Assembly: GCA_024227155.1 (NCBI GenBank)
Contig: JAAELB010000837.1
Coordinates: forward strand, 1-43,069
Source of the DNA: Desulfobulbaceae bacterium
GTDB lineage: Bacteria; Desulfobacterota; Desulfobulbia; Desulfobulbales; Desulfocapsaceae
DNA length: 43,069 nucleotides
Reading direction: 5' to 3'
Numbering within the stretch: position 1 is the first letter of the stretch; each line of letters opens with the position of its first letter. Shown piece by piece: positions 13,332 through 22,160 of this stretch. The notes beneath the pieces were generated by a model. That model did not search any database, was not told where the DNA came from, and saw nothing but the letters and a program-made list of their open reading frames with translations. The position numbers were made by a program, and so were the translations under genes.

Positions 13332-14959
13332 TGTTTTGCAACCTGTTTTAGGTTCTCTTGTAATGCCATTGAAAGTCGGCTGTATTCATGGGAAAGAATT
13401 TCCATCATATTATGTTTAATGGAGAGTTGTGTGTCGATGCGGATATGCATTTCTTCGGTTAACTCTTTCAGGGGCTCGAACCTGCTTTTGAATTGTTTTA
13501 AATGATGGAGCCTGGCGTCAGATACCCCCATTTCACCCTCTCTTTTCAAAAGACGATCTTTAAGAACTTTTACGGGAGATGTGCATTCAATAAAGATGAT
13601 ATTTGCATCCATTTCTCTACCCAGCAGTAAGGCCTCATTACGCCGATGTTTGCTACTGAAGGTCGCATCCAAAATAACAGACAATCCATTTCCAATATCT
13701 TCCTTTGCCAGCGCAAGGAGCTTGGAGTAAGTAAGCGAACTGGCCTGCTTTGAATATAAACCTTCTTCAAAGGGCTCATCCATGAAATCGTCGGGTTTTA
13801 CGCCGAATAACTCTTTGCGAATATGATCTGAACGTAATACACCGATACCAAGTTTTCTGGAGAGTTCCTTGGCTATAGTGCTTTTTCCGGAAGCGACCAT
13901 TCCACATATCACCCATGCAGTTGGCCGTGTGAACAATATGGCATACTGGTAGGCGAGGGTGAGGTACAAATCTGTATCTTTGCGCAATTGACTCTTTTCC
14001 AATTGCTCGAGCGCACTATCTTCCAGGCGTAGGCAGTTGACTTTTGCACGCACAATCGCTCGATAACATTTGTAAAAATTGATGAGAATAAAAACGTCCG
14101 GATCATCTGCGAATTGCACATAACAATCGAGTAAATGGGTACCGATCTTGGGTTGACCTTTGAATTCGAGGTCCATAATGAGGAAGGCCAGATCTGACGT
14201 GATATCTGAGTACCTGAAACGTTCATTGAATTCTATGCAATCAATAATTTGAATGGTATCGACCCAATATATATGACCGGATCTCAAATCACCGTGGCAA
14301 TCCCGGATTTTTCCCGCCTCTATGCGTTGATGAAAAAGTATCTTTTTTCTGTGCAAAAATGATCTGGTGGCGGCCCGGATGATCTTATACATTTGTTCGT
14401 TAAGTATGTTCCCAGAGAATCTATCTGTTTGCAGAAAATTTTCTTCACAATTGGCCCAAATAGTTTCCAATGAACCGTAAGAATTTATCTCTTCCCCGGT
14501 TGTGGTTTGTTTATAAAAATCAACAAGCTTCAGTGCTAATTGCTCTGTGTCTTTCCTGTCTATCATTCTGTGTCGCAGCAGTTGCAACATGGAGCGTTTC
14601 TCAGGGAGTTGACGCATTTTGACGGCATATTCAACCGTCTCTCCCGGACCATCCAGATAATAGCATCCATTTTTTAAAGTTATGGCTACAACTCCCATAT
14701 ATACATCGTGAGACAGTCGGCGATTCAGTATTGTTTCCTGTTCACAGTAATACTTACGCTTACTGAGTGAAGTATAATCGAGAAACTCCAGATTAACTGC
14801 TTTCTTGATCTTATAAACATAGTCACCTGTGAGAAAAACCTTGGAAATATGTGTCTCTCTTTGTTTGACCTTCATCACCGGGTGAGGATAAAATTCGGGC
14901 TTTGCCATTGCCTGAAATATTCCTGTTTGTTGGGACATTTTGATATTTTGAAATTTCAT
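13328..14959 (-). CDS. APH-like kinase fused to AAA-type P-loop kinase
   Basis: A 543-residue protein of the family usually named bifunctional aminoglycoside phosphotransferase/ATP-binding protein; no aminoglycoside role is implied and the substrate is unknown. Residues about 30-330 resemble the APH fold with the catalytic segment HGDLRSGHI (222-230) and the metal-binding D240. Residues about 345-530 form a nucleoside-kinase-like domain with Walker A GMVASGKST (353-361) and a DATFSSKHRRNEA segment. I choose ATG 14959 with GGGAG upstream over a TTG 18 bases earlier. Its stop codon lies inside the end of repeat copy B. A strong inverted repeat is found 57 bases upstream. Confidence 0.82.
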   Translation of the reverse strand: MKFQNIKMSQQTGIFQAMAKPEFYPHPVMKVKQRETHISKVFLTGDYVYKIKKAVNLEFLDYTSLSKRKYYCEQETILNRRLSHDVYMGVVAITLKNGCYYLDGPGETVEYAVKMRQLPEKRSMLQLLRHRMIDRKDTEQLALKLVDFYKQTTTGEEINSYGSLETIWANCEENFLQTDRFSGNILNEQMYKIIRAATRSFLHRKKILFHQRIEAGKIRDCHGDLRSGHIYWVDTIQIIDCIEFNERFRYSDITSDLAFLIMDLEFKGQPKIGTHLLDCYVQFADDPDVFILINFYKCYRAIVRAKVNCLRLEDSALEQLEKSQLRKDTDLYLTLAYQYAILFTRPTAWVICGMVASGKSTIAKELSRKLGIGVLRSDHIRKELFGVKPDDFMDEPFEEGLYSKQASSLTYSKLLALAKEDIGNGLSVILDATFSSKHRRNEALLLGREMDANIIFIECTSPVKVLKDRLLKREGEMGVSDARLHHLKQFKSRFEPLKELTEEMHIRIDTQLSIKHNMMEILSHEYSRLSMALQENLKQVAKH

Positions 14960-15015
14960 CCTGGAAGGCACTCCCAAGTCAAATGGTGATAAGCCGTTGT
15001 TTTAAAATTTACTTA

Positions 15016-15049
15016 ATATTGAATCTGTAAATAATTGCAGATTCAATAT
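15016..15049. promoter_or_regulatory. 12-bp perfect inverted repeat upstream of the APH/AAA kinase gene
   Basis: ATATTGAATCTG (15016-15027) and CAGATTCAATAT (15038-15049) pair perfectly around a 10-base AT-rich spacer. It lies 57 bases upstream of the kinase start on the minus strand. It could be an operator or a 5' leader hairpin; there is no T run to make a terminator. From 15050 to 15217 nothing else stands out. Confidence 0.5.
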
Positions 15050-15217
15050 GTGAAATTTTGTAGCTAGGAAAAGATATAGGATGCAATTTCTCGTTATTAA
15101 TCAAATTCAGACGACTTCACCCGCTTAAGCAGTCAAATTCCGTGACACGTGAAAGAACTCTGTTTTCTCATTATATATAAATAATACTATTTTCAGAACC
15201 TTTTAATTTAGTGCCTT

Positions 15218-15346
15218 ACTCAATGAAAACAGCAATAAAAAACAGGTAGCGCAGACTCCGAGAAATCTGGAGAGTGTTTTAACATCAGGAGCTTAACGTA
15301 AGCTCCGTGGCACTTATCCCGCCTTTCTAAACGTTTACGGGGTTAG
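15218..15346 (+). repeat. TTAG/GGGTTAG structured repeat, copy C
   Basis: Starts TTAGTGCCTTACTC, ends CGGGGTTAG at 15346, and contains GGCACTTATCC. The apical part holds a perfect 8-bp hairpin GGAGCTTA-ACG-TAAGCTCC (about 15288-15306) and an AGACTCCGAGA module (about 15249-15260) that is also found in the MITEs at 22925 and 24843. It lies between the kinase gene and the cytidylate-kinase-like gene. Confidence 0.75.
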
Positions 15347-15418
15347 AGATTAACCAATCTGAATAACGTGGTACCACCTTTTGCCAAGTATCAAATGCTG
15401 TTGATTTTTTACTTAAGT

Positions 15419-15973
15419 CTAATGAAAACAACTAAGAATCTCTTTGGCGATTTGGCGATGGTCACGGTTTTTAACCGGTACTAACAGATCATACAGAGAA
15501 CTATCATACGCTTTTTTCTTAAAGAGGAAATCAGTCCAGCTAAATGCACTGATGTCATGATCGTAGATGTTTTTTTTAGCCTCGCTCTTCGATAGACCAT
15601 CGTGTATGCAACGATCTATCCGGTTGTTTCTTGTGTCGATTACTAATACTTTTAAAACCTCTTTTTGCCTTAGAGGAATAAGAGACGTGAGGAAGCCATG
15701 GAAAAGATACTGTTCTGGGCCGCAGAGTTTATCTGCAAGGATGATATGGAACATGTTAACGACTTTTTCTTTCTCAAGAGTGAAATGATTGAAAACGGAT
15801 GTCCTTCCATACATCATTTTTCTTAACCTATTGGCGTTGCCACCGAATTGAGCAACGGTATCTCCGAAAAGGTTTTCATCGGTATAGACTTTTAAGGTAG
15901 AAATACTAGATAACACGCCAATAATGCCTGAGTCGAGTGTAGAAATACATGGGAATAAAGCGATAGATGACAT
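15419..15973 (-). CDS. Cytidylate-kinase-like family protein, degenerate P-loop
   Basis: A 184-residue protein resembling the AAA_26 cytidylate-kinase-like family (VYTDENLFGDTVAQFGG, TLEKEKVVNMFHIILADKL, VLKVLVIDTRNNRI). True cytidylate kinases begin with a GPxGSGKS loop; the N-terminus here is MSSIALFPCISTLDSG with no lysine-containing P-loop, so nucleotide phosphorylation is doubtful. It may be a regulator that kept the fold. AAGGGAGAG precedes the ATG. It stands alone, bounded downstream by repeat copy C. Family assignment is by motif pattern and moderate in certainty. Confidence 0.6.
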   Translation of the reverse strand: MSSIALFPCISTLDSGIIGVLSSISTLKVYTDENLFGDTVAQFGGNANRLRKMMYGRTSVFNHFTLEKEKVVNMFHIILADKLCGPEQYLFHGFLTSLIPLRQKEVLKVLVIDTRNNRIDRCIHDGLSKSEAKKNIYDHDISAFSWTDFLFKKKAYDSSLYDLLVPVKNRDHRQIAKEILSCFH

Positions 15974-16209
15974 GAAATGCTCTCCCTTGGAAAAGAATTA
16001 ATCTTATAAGAAAGTTATGCATTTATCATGCCGGAAGGAATCTCATAAAATGCCACTTTGAGATGTTTTGAGATAGATCGAATAAACTGGGCAGTAAGGT
16101 TCTATCTCTTAAAGTTGTACATGGTTACATTTTTTCCTAAGTACGTCAGGTGTGGAGATCCGCTTGGTTATCACCGGTGCTTTGAGCACAGGAATAACAG
16201 CAAAAACGT

Positions 16210-16250
16210 AAAAACCCCGTTGCCTGAAATCATCAGTCAACGGGGTTTTT
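16210..16250. terminator. Bidirectional intrinsic terminator next to tRNA-His
   Basis: AAAAACCCCGTTG (16210-16222) pairs with CAACGGGGTTTTT (16238-16250), with a partly paired TGA/TCA inner segment. T runs occur on both strands. On the minus strand it lies 10 bases after the tRNA 3' end and should terminate it. Confidence 0.85.
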
Positions 16251-16259
16251 ATTTATATC

Positions 16260-16336
16260 TGGGGTGAGCGAGGGGACTTGAACCCCCAGCCTCCTGGGCC
16301 ACAACCAGGTGCTCTAACCAATTGAGCTACGCCCAC
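16260..16336 (-). tRNA. tRNA-His (anticodon GTG)
   Basis: The minus strand folds as a full cloverleaf: acceptor GTGGGCG / CGCTCAC, D arm with GCTC...GAGC, anticodon stem CCTGG / CCAGG around TTGTGGC (anticodon GTG), T arm GGGGG-TTCAAGT-CCCCT. The discriminator is C and CCA is encoded. A G directly before position 1 (16337) can serve as the G-1 typical of tRNA-His, pairing with the discriminator C. Confidence 0.95.
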
Positions 16337-16367
16337 CATGTATATCCAGGCTTTGAAAAGCCAGTGT

Positions 16368-16396
16368 TATATAACCGTTCGGGTTTTCTTTTGCAA
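16368..16396 (-). promoter_or_regulatory. Sigma-70 promoter for tRNA-His
   Basis: On the minus strand TTGCAA (16396-16391) and TATATA (16373-16368) are separated by 17 bases, with the tRNA 5' end 32 bases downstream of the -10. A short GGCTTT...AAAGCC inverted repeat lies between promoter and tRNA, probably in the trimmed 5' leader. This allows transcription independent of the zinc-ribbon gene just upstream. Confidence 0.65.
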
Positions 16397-16406
16397 GTCT
16401 AAAATG

Positions 16407-17054
16407 TTATAAATCTTCTTTGCAGTGCAGGCATTTTTTTGCCTGAGCCTTTATGATCTCAGAACAATATGGGCATTCTTTCTTGAAATTGGCCTTAAGT
16501 AGAGCGTTTATGCTTATATTTACGGCACTCTCCAGTGCTGAATCTTTAAAGGTATGGTTTCTTAAAGGGTCGATGCAACTTAAATCATTAATTGGCACGA
16601 TGTAATCAACGGCCTCTTTTCTAACTGTTCTGGAGGCACCTTCCGCCAGCAGGAGATGAATGACTGGGGCAATATTTTTATCTTCCACGCAGGTCTTTAG
16701 TTTTTCAGTCGCCTCTTTCTGCAATTGATAACTCTTGTTTTGGGATTTTAGTGCCTCCTTATCAATTACACAGGCTTTGAAGGCATCACTGTTACCCACC
16801 ATCATGTAATTTTTCTCCTTACTGTCTGGGAGTTCCATGTATCTGTACGAGGCGTGGTGGCCATATTGCTGCTCAATTTTCTCCCAGCCATTAAGAAATA
16901 TAGGACATGAATCATTGAGGCAAATAAATAGTACTTCGGAACCCCAACCTAAACCGTCACCTATGTGGATCGGTGGTGCTTCGCATATTGATAGATTTTC
17001 TTTACAATGAGGACAACTTTTCACCTCATCAAAATAACGTAGAGCGCTGGACAT
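16407..17054 (-). CDS. Double zinc-ribbon protein of unknown function
   Basis: A 215-residue cytoplasmic protein with cysteine pairs at both ends: C14/C17 and C45/C50 near the N-terminus, and C194/C197 with C208/C211 at the C-terminus (CPYC...CLHC), each able to hold a zinc. The middle (about 110-190) is helical and looks like HEAT-type repeats (APVIHLLLAEGASRTVRKEA). I do not know its function; the layout suits protein-protein or nucleic-acid binding. Upstream, at 17081-17120, a nested inverted repeat (ACCGAC/GTCGGT around GCCT/AGGC) could form a leader hairpin. Confidence 0.7.
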   Translation of the reverse strand: MSSALRYFDEVKSCPHCKENLSICEAPPIHIGDGLGWGSEVLFICLNDSCPIFLNGWEKIEQQYGHHASYRYMELPDSKEKNYMMVGNSDAFKACVIDKEALKSQNKSYQLQKEATEKLKTCVEDKNIAPVIHLLLAEGASRTVRKEAVDYIVPINDLSCIDPLRNHTFKDSALESAVNISINALLKANFKKECPYCSEIIKAQAKKCLHCKEDL

Positions 17055-17268
17055 TGTGTAACTCCTTCAAAAATATTAAAACCGACCTTATCAATACGCC
17101 TTAGGCGGAAAAAAGTCGGTGTTGGAAACTGGCTTATATTTCGTCCCGTCTATTATAGGTATGGAGCGAAAAAATACAAATGCTTAAGTCTCTTGCTTGC
17201 AAAAATCGGTCAGAACAAAAACTGACCAGGAAAATGGTTGTGAACACAAGGGCCTGTCTCGGGCAGTC

Positions 17269-18966
17269 CTAGGAGGTTCTAATCCCCGGCTGACTTAAGA
17301 TCTCATCCACAGCTTTTGCTTGTTTCATCCGGGAATCGAGAAAGGACGCGGGCATAACAGCTTTATTTTGTTCCATTATATTGAAAAGTCGGTCTATTTC
17401 TCCAGTTTCTGCAAGATCAATAATTTTCATTATATTTTCTGCAAAACTTCGAACAATCTTTCTGCCCTCTCCGCTGGTAGCCATGATTTCCGCGTATGTA
17501 CGCGGGTTTTGGTTATGTGTTCTGGCCATTGCTAAAATGCCATAGAGAGATGTAAGGGTTGAGTGGCTGCTTATGTCATCAAAATTTATGGCATGATCTT
17601 TTAGCGTCATACCAAGAGCAACGGAAATAGTTGTTGGCAGTTTTTGGCCTACCCCCATTAAAAGATCATGTTTTTGCGCGTTTTCCTGATAAATGTCAGC
17701 GCCGTGTTTGTAGAGAAATGCTTCAAATTCACTACAAAAACTGCCACTCCTATGGGTCCTGACGACGGTTGCATTTTTGTCCTTCATAGTCAGTGCTTGA
17801 GGACCCCACAGGTTATGGACAAACATCACCTCTACTCTGGGGTCGGTATGTCTCATAGCTGCATCGAGGGTATTTTCTGACTCACCGGCAAGTATAATCA
17901 ACGCCTGACCATCCTTTAATAGATGACCGTAGGTTCTTATGGTTTCCGCAGTTACAGAGATAGGGACACAGACCATAACTACGTCAATGTCCTTTATCAT
18001 CTCAGATGGTGTAAGGCTTGTACTGCGGCCGGTGATTACAGTCTGGTATCCTTCGCTTCTTAATCGGTCGGCAAACCAAATGCTCATATCGCCACTGCCG
18101 ATGAAACCAAAAGATTTGATGTTTTTTACCCGCATATCAACACGGGGAAAAGAGCCAAGGACATTGAGAGAGTCGTTTTCCTGAATTACACTCGATTCGA
18201 TTGAGTGTAGTGCCTCCTGGAGGAGCTGTGTATCTTTGTGGCCCTCAATTTCAAGATAAATTCGAAGTTTCTGGGTTTTGATATCATTTTCAGATTGCAA
18301 ATCTAAGATATTAATACCGCGACGGGTGAATTCACCCAGGATATCTGCAAGCATTCCCACTCTGTCTTTCAGTGGTTTGGTTATGATCGCCGTTGCATCA
18401 TAATCAGTAATCGGTGCTGGAGCCTTGCTTAAGACCGCAAATCTTGTCCTGTTGTGAGAGACAACTTCCCTTGCAACCAACTGTAGATTATGCCTTTTAA
18501 CAATTTCTTCAGATTCTATGACAGCGTAACCCTGTTTGTCGTCGTCAATGATTGAAGCAATTGCAGTTTCAATATCAGTGACCGCCATAAGAGTAATATC
18601 CGGGTAATGTTCATCTAAATACTCTCTGCATTGCCTGAAAACTGAGCTTTTGCCGATAATTGTATGTATCGAGCCAGCATCTGTTTTGCTTTCGGATAGT
18701 ACCCCAAGTGACAGGTGTATTGGCAGCACAACGTTATCTATCCAGTAGCATCCGGTCGTGGCCGCCATAAGTCTGAAATACTCTTTGATCTCTCCTTCCC
18801 GAGTATTATAGACGGGGATGAGTGCCCGCTCTGCTTTTCCATCCGTGAAAGCCTTTAATACGGCAGCAATGCGATTGAATAGTAAAGGTGTAGTTTTTGG
18901 GGCATATTGTCGCGACGCCTGGTAGCTGTCCGAGCCGATCGGGCCAAGGGTTACAATTGGAGACAT
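17269..18966 (-). CDS. Fused prephenate dehydratase - ACT - prephenate dehydrogenase
   Basis: A 565-residue bifunctional enzyme for the last branch of phenylalanine and tyrosine synthesis. Residues 1-185 are a prephenate dehydratase (LGPIGSDSYQA start, catalytic T174-R175-F176). Residues about 192-262 are an ACT domain (DRVGMLADILGEFTRRGINI). From about 284 a Rossmann fold (GFIGSGDMS, 287-295) begins a TyrA-type dehydrogenase, with an active-site-like HNLWGP segment instead of the common HPMFGP. The ACT phenylalanine-sensing motifs are altered: GALV is GMLA and ESRP is replaced by QSEN. Feedback control by Phe may therefore differ. No chorismate mutase domain is present. Standing alone, it has no aromatic-pathway neighbours here. 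Confidence 0.85.
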   Translation of the reverse strand: MSPIVTLGPIGSDSYQASRQYAPKTTPLLFNRIAAVLKAFTDGKAERALIPVYNTREGEIKEYFRLMAATTGCYWIDNVVLPIHLSLGVLSESKTDAGSIHTIIGKSSVFRQCREYLDEHYPDITLMAVTDIETAIASIIDDDKQGYAVIESEEIVKRHNLQLVAREVVSHNRTRFAVLSKAPAPITDYDATAIITKPLKDRVGMLADILGEFTRRGINILDLQSENDIKTQKLRIYLEIEGHKDTQLLQEALHSIESSVIQENDSLNVLGSFPRVDMRVKNIKSFGFIGSGDMSIWFADRLRSEGYQTVITGRSTSLTPSEMIKDIDVVMVCVPISVTAETIRTYGHLLKDGQALIILAGESENTLDAAMRHTDPRVEVMFVHNLWGPQALTMKDKNATVVRTHRSGSFCSEFEAFLYKHGADIYQENAQKHDLLMGVGQKLPTTISVALGMTLKDHAINFDDISSHSTLTSLYGILAMARTHNQNPRTYAEIMATSGEGRKIVRSFAENIMKIIDLAETGEIDRLFNIMEQNKAVMPASFLDSRMKQAKAVDEILSQPGIRTS

Positions 18967-19163
18967 TTTGAAAGAATGATAGAAGTTAGTTTATAAAATT
19001 GTTGTAGGTATAAGAGACAAGCTGGTTATAGTTAGCGTGAAAAATAACGACTTAGAAAAATAATAATCAGTCAGGTTGTGCAAAATATCCGTAATCAAGC
19101 TATTTAGCAAGGTAAGATATCGGCTATCTGCCACCTCCCAAATAAAACAACGATATAACGATA

Positions 19164-22145
19164 ATGGCCTCGGATATAAATGAGTACCTCGCTTCCCTTT
19201 CGGCATCCCCTAAATTTGGTCCCCAGGTTGTTTTTCATAAAAAAATTCAAGAAGTGCCGGCTATTTTTTCAAAATCTGAACCTGGGCTCAACTCAAATGT
19301 TCTGCAGTTGATAAAAGACAAAGGTGTTGGACAGCTTTTCAGTCACCAGGGGGAAGCAATTGGTCATATCTTGGCGGGTAAAGATGTACTTGTTGCAACA
19401 CCAACGGCGTCTGGTAAGAGTATGATTTATAATTTGCCGGTATTAAACGAACTCTTCCTGGAAAATAACAGTCATTCACTCTATTTATTTCCCCTAAAGG
19501 CATTGGCACAGGATCAACGCAATGTACTGGAGGGTTTGTACGATGAGCTTCCAGGTAAGGAAAAACATTTCCCTGCTAATATATCTTCGCTCTTTGATGG
19601 GGACACCAGCAGCTATCAACGGAGAAAAATACGAGAAAACCCACCAAAAGCTCTACTTACAAATCCTGAGATGCTCCACCTTTCACTGCTTCCGTATCAT
19701 CAAAACTGGAACCAGTTTTTTAGCGGACTCAAATACGTCATCATTGATGAGGTGCACAGCTACAGGGGAGTTTTTGGCAGTCATATGTCCTGGGTGCTCA
19801 GACGCCTGCAACGTATAGCGGCTCACTACTCTTCCTGTCCCACTTTTATTTTGCTTTCTGCAACTATTGGTAACCCCGGGGAACTTGGGCGTCGGCTTCT
19901 GGGGCGAAAAGTTCAGGTAATAACAGCGTCCGGTGCCCCCCAGGCCAAAAAGAATATGGTTTTTCTAAATCCTTGGGATAGCGCGGCCTACACAGCAAGC
20001 CAACTGCTGGAAGCTGCAGTGAAGCGCGGCCTTAGAGTAATTGTCTATACTCAGTCTAGAAAAATGACGGAGTTAATAAATATCTGGACGGCCCCGAGGC
20101 TTGGAGAATTGTCATCAAAACTTAGCGCCTACAGAGCAGGGTTTTTACCGGAAGAACGTCGGGAGATTGAGTCCCAGCTTTTCTCCGGTAGCCTGCTTGG
20201 TGTAATATCCACCTCTGCACTGGAATTAGGAATTGATATCGGAGATTTAGATCTTTGTATTCTGGTAGGGTACCCTGGCTCAATTATGGCCACATGGCAA
20301 CGAGGAGGGCGTGTCGGCAGGTCAATGCGTCAGTCTGCTATAATTTTAATTGGCCAGGAAGATGCTTTAGATCAACACTTTATGCGACAGCCGGAGGACT
20401 TTTTTGCACGCAGCCCGGAGGCTGCTGTTCTTAATCCTTTGAACTCCACCATAGTAGACCAGCATCTCATCTGCTGTGCAGCGGAGCTACCTCTATCTGC
20501 AGAAGATAAGTATGTTCAGGGTTCAGTTGTCAGAAAAAGGATTGCCAAACTCTCACTTAAGGGTGCACTACTTCAAACCGCTTCAGGAAACAGCTGGGTT
20601 TCTCCAAGAAAATATCCCCAAAGAAACATAACTCTTCGGGGTGGAGGGAGGCAGATGTCAATTATCGATGAAGAAAAGGGGGAGGTGGTGGGGGAGATTG
20701 ATGCAGATAGAGGAATGAAGGAGTGTCATCCCGGGGCTGTATACCTTCACCGTTCAAGGACCTGGCTGGTAACCGAGTTCAATCTAACGGGTAATGAAGT
20801 GATCGTCCGTCTGGAGAAGCCTAAATACTTCACCAGGCCTACTTCAGAAAAACAAACAGAAGTCCTGGAGTTACTGGACAGTAAGATGAGTTTCGGCGTC
20901 CAGGTGTCTTATGGTCGGCTCAGGGTTCGTGAGCGGGTGACAGGCTATCAGAAAAGAAACAGCCATACGCATAAATTAATATCAACAACTCCTCTGGAAT
21001 TGCCAGAACAGGTTATTGAGACTGTGGGAGTCTGGGTTGATATCCCCGCTGAGATAGTAACCAGGATAGAAAAGGAAAAGCTCCACTTTATGGGGGCGAT
21101 CCATGCGATGGAACATGCAATGATAGCACTGTTTCCTTTACTGGTTCTTTGTGACAGAAATGATATTGGTGGAATCTCCTGTCCTTTCCATGAGCAGACT
21201 GAGAGTGCATCGGTGTTTATTTACGATGGATACCCTGGTGGTGTTGGTCTGGCAAAGGAGGCTTATGGGAAAATGGATACACTTCTGTCGCAGACTAAAA
21301 GTACCATTGAAGCCTGTTCCTGTGACACCGGTTGTCCATCATGTGTGCATTCACCTAAATGCGGTTCCGGTAACAGGCCCATTGACAAAAAGGCGTGTGT
21401 TTTTCTTTTAAGAGAAATTATTAGTTCGAAAATTATTTCGAAGAGTAGAAACCGTCTCAATATCCAAGACAAACTATCCCCAGCCTTATACAATAAAAAG
21501 CCCACAGCAACGCCAGGGGAAAGCACAGGCCCTCCGCTGAAATTTAAAGGGGTTGATGCATTACCTGCCAGGTATGGTGTTTTTGATCTGGAAACTATCC
21601 GTTCAGCGGATGAAGTCGGAGGCTGGCACCATTCAGACAGAATGGGAATGTCTGTGGGGGTTGTCTATGATTCTCAACTAGATGATTATGTGAGCTATCT
21701 GGAGCATGAGGCGCCCAAGCTTGTTGCCCACCTGGAAACTCTGGAACTTGTGGTCGGTTTTAATAATAAACGCTTTGATAACCGAGTGCTGTCCGCGTAT
21801 ACAAGTAAAAATCTAAATAGAATGCCAACCCTGGATCTTTTAGAGGAGGTACATAACTATCTCGGTTATAGGTTGAGCTTAAACGGACTTGCGGAACAGA
21901 CATTGGGAGCAAAAAAAAGCGCAGATGGATTGCAGGCATTAACATGGTACAAAGAGGGGAGGATTGATTTAATCCAGAAGTATTGCAAAAAAGATGTAGA
22001 GATTACAAAGAACCTCCTGCTCCACGGTTTGGAGCAGGGATTCTTGCTTTTTGCAAATAAAGCAAAACAAATTGTGAGACTTCCCTTGGCGCTGGATAGT
22101 TCTATCTCTCAAATACTAGAGAGAAAAGAATCTGTAAGGTACTAA
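19164..22145 (+). CDS. Fusion of MrfA-like DEAD/DEAH helicase and MrfB-like exonuclease
   Basis: A 993-residue protein. The N-terminal half is a superfamily 2 helicase: Walker A TPTASGKS near residue 80, DEVH near 195, LLSATIGNP, and motif VI QRGGRVGRS. A MrfA-type zinc-binding end follows, with CSCDTGCPSCVHSPKCG near 716-732. From about 800 comes a DnaQ/RNase-H-like exonuclease with FDLET (about 806), NNKRFDNRVL and KKDVE acidic residues. In Bacillus subtilis these are two adjacent genes, mrfA (yprA) and mrfB (yprB), which act together in repair of mitomycin C damage. Here they are one polypeptide. The stop codon lies in a 13-base match to the end of the TTAG-type repeat. Confidence 0.88.
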   Translation: MASDINEYLASLSASPKFGPQVVFHKKIQEVPAIFSKSEPGLNSNVLQLIKDKGVGQLFSHQGEAIGHILAGKDVLVATPTASGKSMIYNLPVLNELFLENNSHSLYLFPLKALAQDQRNVLEGLYDELPGKEKHFPANISSLFDGDTSSYQRRKIRENPPKALLTNPEMLHLSLLPYHQNWNQFFSGLKYVIIDEVHSYRGVFGSHMSWVLRRLQRIAAHYSSCPTFILLSATIGNPGELGRRLLGRKVQVITASGAPQAKKNMVFLNPWDSAAYTASQLLEAAVKRGLRVIVYTQSRKMTELINIWTAPRLGELSSKLSAYRAGFLPEERREIESQLFSGSLLGVISTSALELGIDIGDLDLCILVGYPGSIMATWQRGGRVGRSMRQSAIILIGQEDALDQHFMRQPEDFFARSPEAAVLNPLNSTIVDQHLICCAAELPLSAEDKYVQGSVVRKRIAKLSLKGALLQTASGNSWVSPRKYPQRNITLRGGGRQMSIIDEEKGEVVGEIDADRGMKECHPGAVYLHRSRTWLVTEFNLTGNEVIVRLEKPKYFTRPTSEKQTEVLELLDSKMSFGVQVSYGRLRVRERVTGYQKRNSHTHKLISTTPLELPEQVIETVGVWVDIPAEIVTRIEKEKLHFMGAIHAMEHAMIALFPLLVLCDRNDIGGISCPFHEQTESASVFIYDGYPGGVGLAKEAYGKMDTLLSQTKSTIEACSCDTGCPSCVHSPKCGSGNRPIDKKACVFLLREIISSKIISKSRNRLNIQDKLSPALYNKKPTATPGESTGPPLKFKGVDALPARYGVFDLETIRSADEVGGWHHSDRMGMSVGVVYDSQLDDYVSYLEHEAPKLVAHLETLELVVGFNNKRFDNRVLSAYTSKNLNRMPTLDLLEEVHNYLGYRLSLNGLAEQTLGAKKSADGLQALTWYKEGRIDLIQKYCKKDVEITKNLLLHGLEQGFLLFANKAKQIVRLPLALDSSISQILERKESVRY

Positions 22146-22154
22146 CCCGACAAG
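22140..22154 (-). repeat. Solo end of the TTAG/GGGTTAG repeat
   Basis: CTAACCCGACAAG at 22142-22154 is the exact reverse complement of the last 13 bases of repeat copy E (40326-40382). No left arm follows. The TAA at 22143-22145 is the stop codon of the helicase-exonuclease gene. It could be a truncated insertion or chance. Confidence 0.4.
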
Positions 22155-22160
22155 AGGTTA

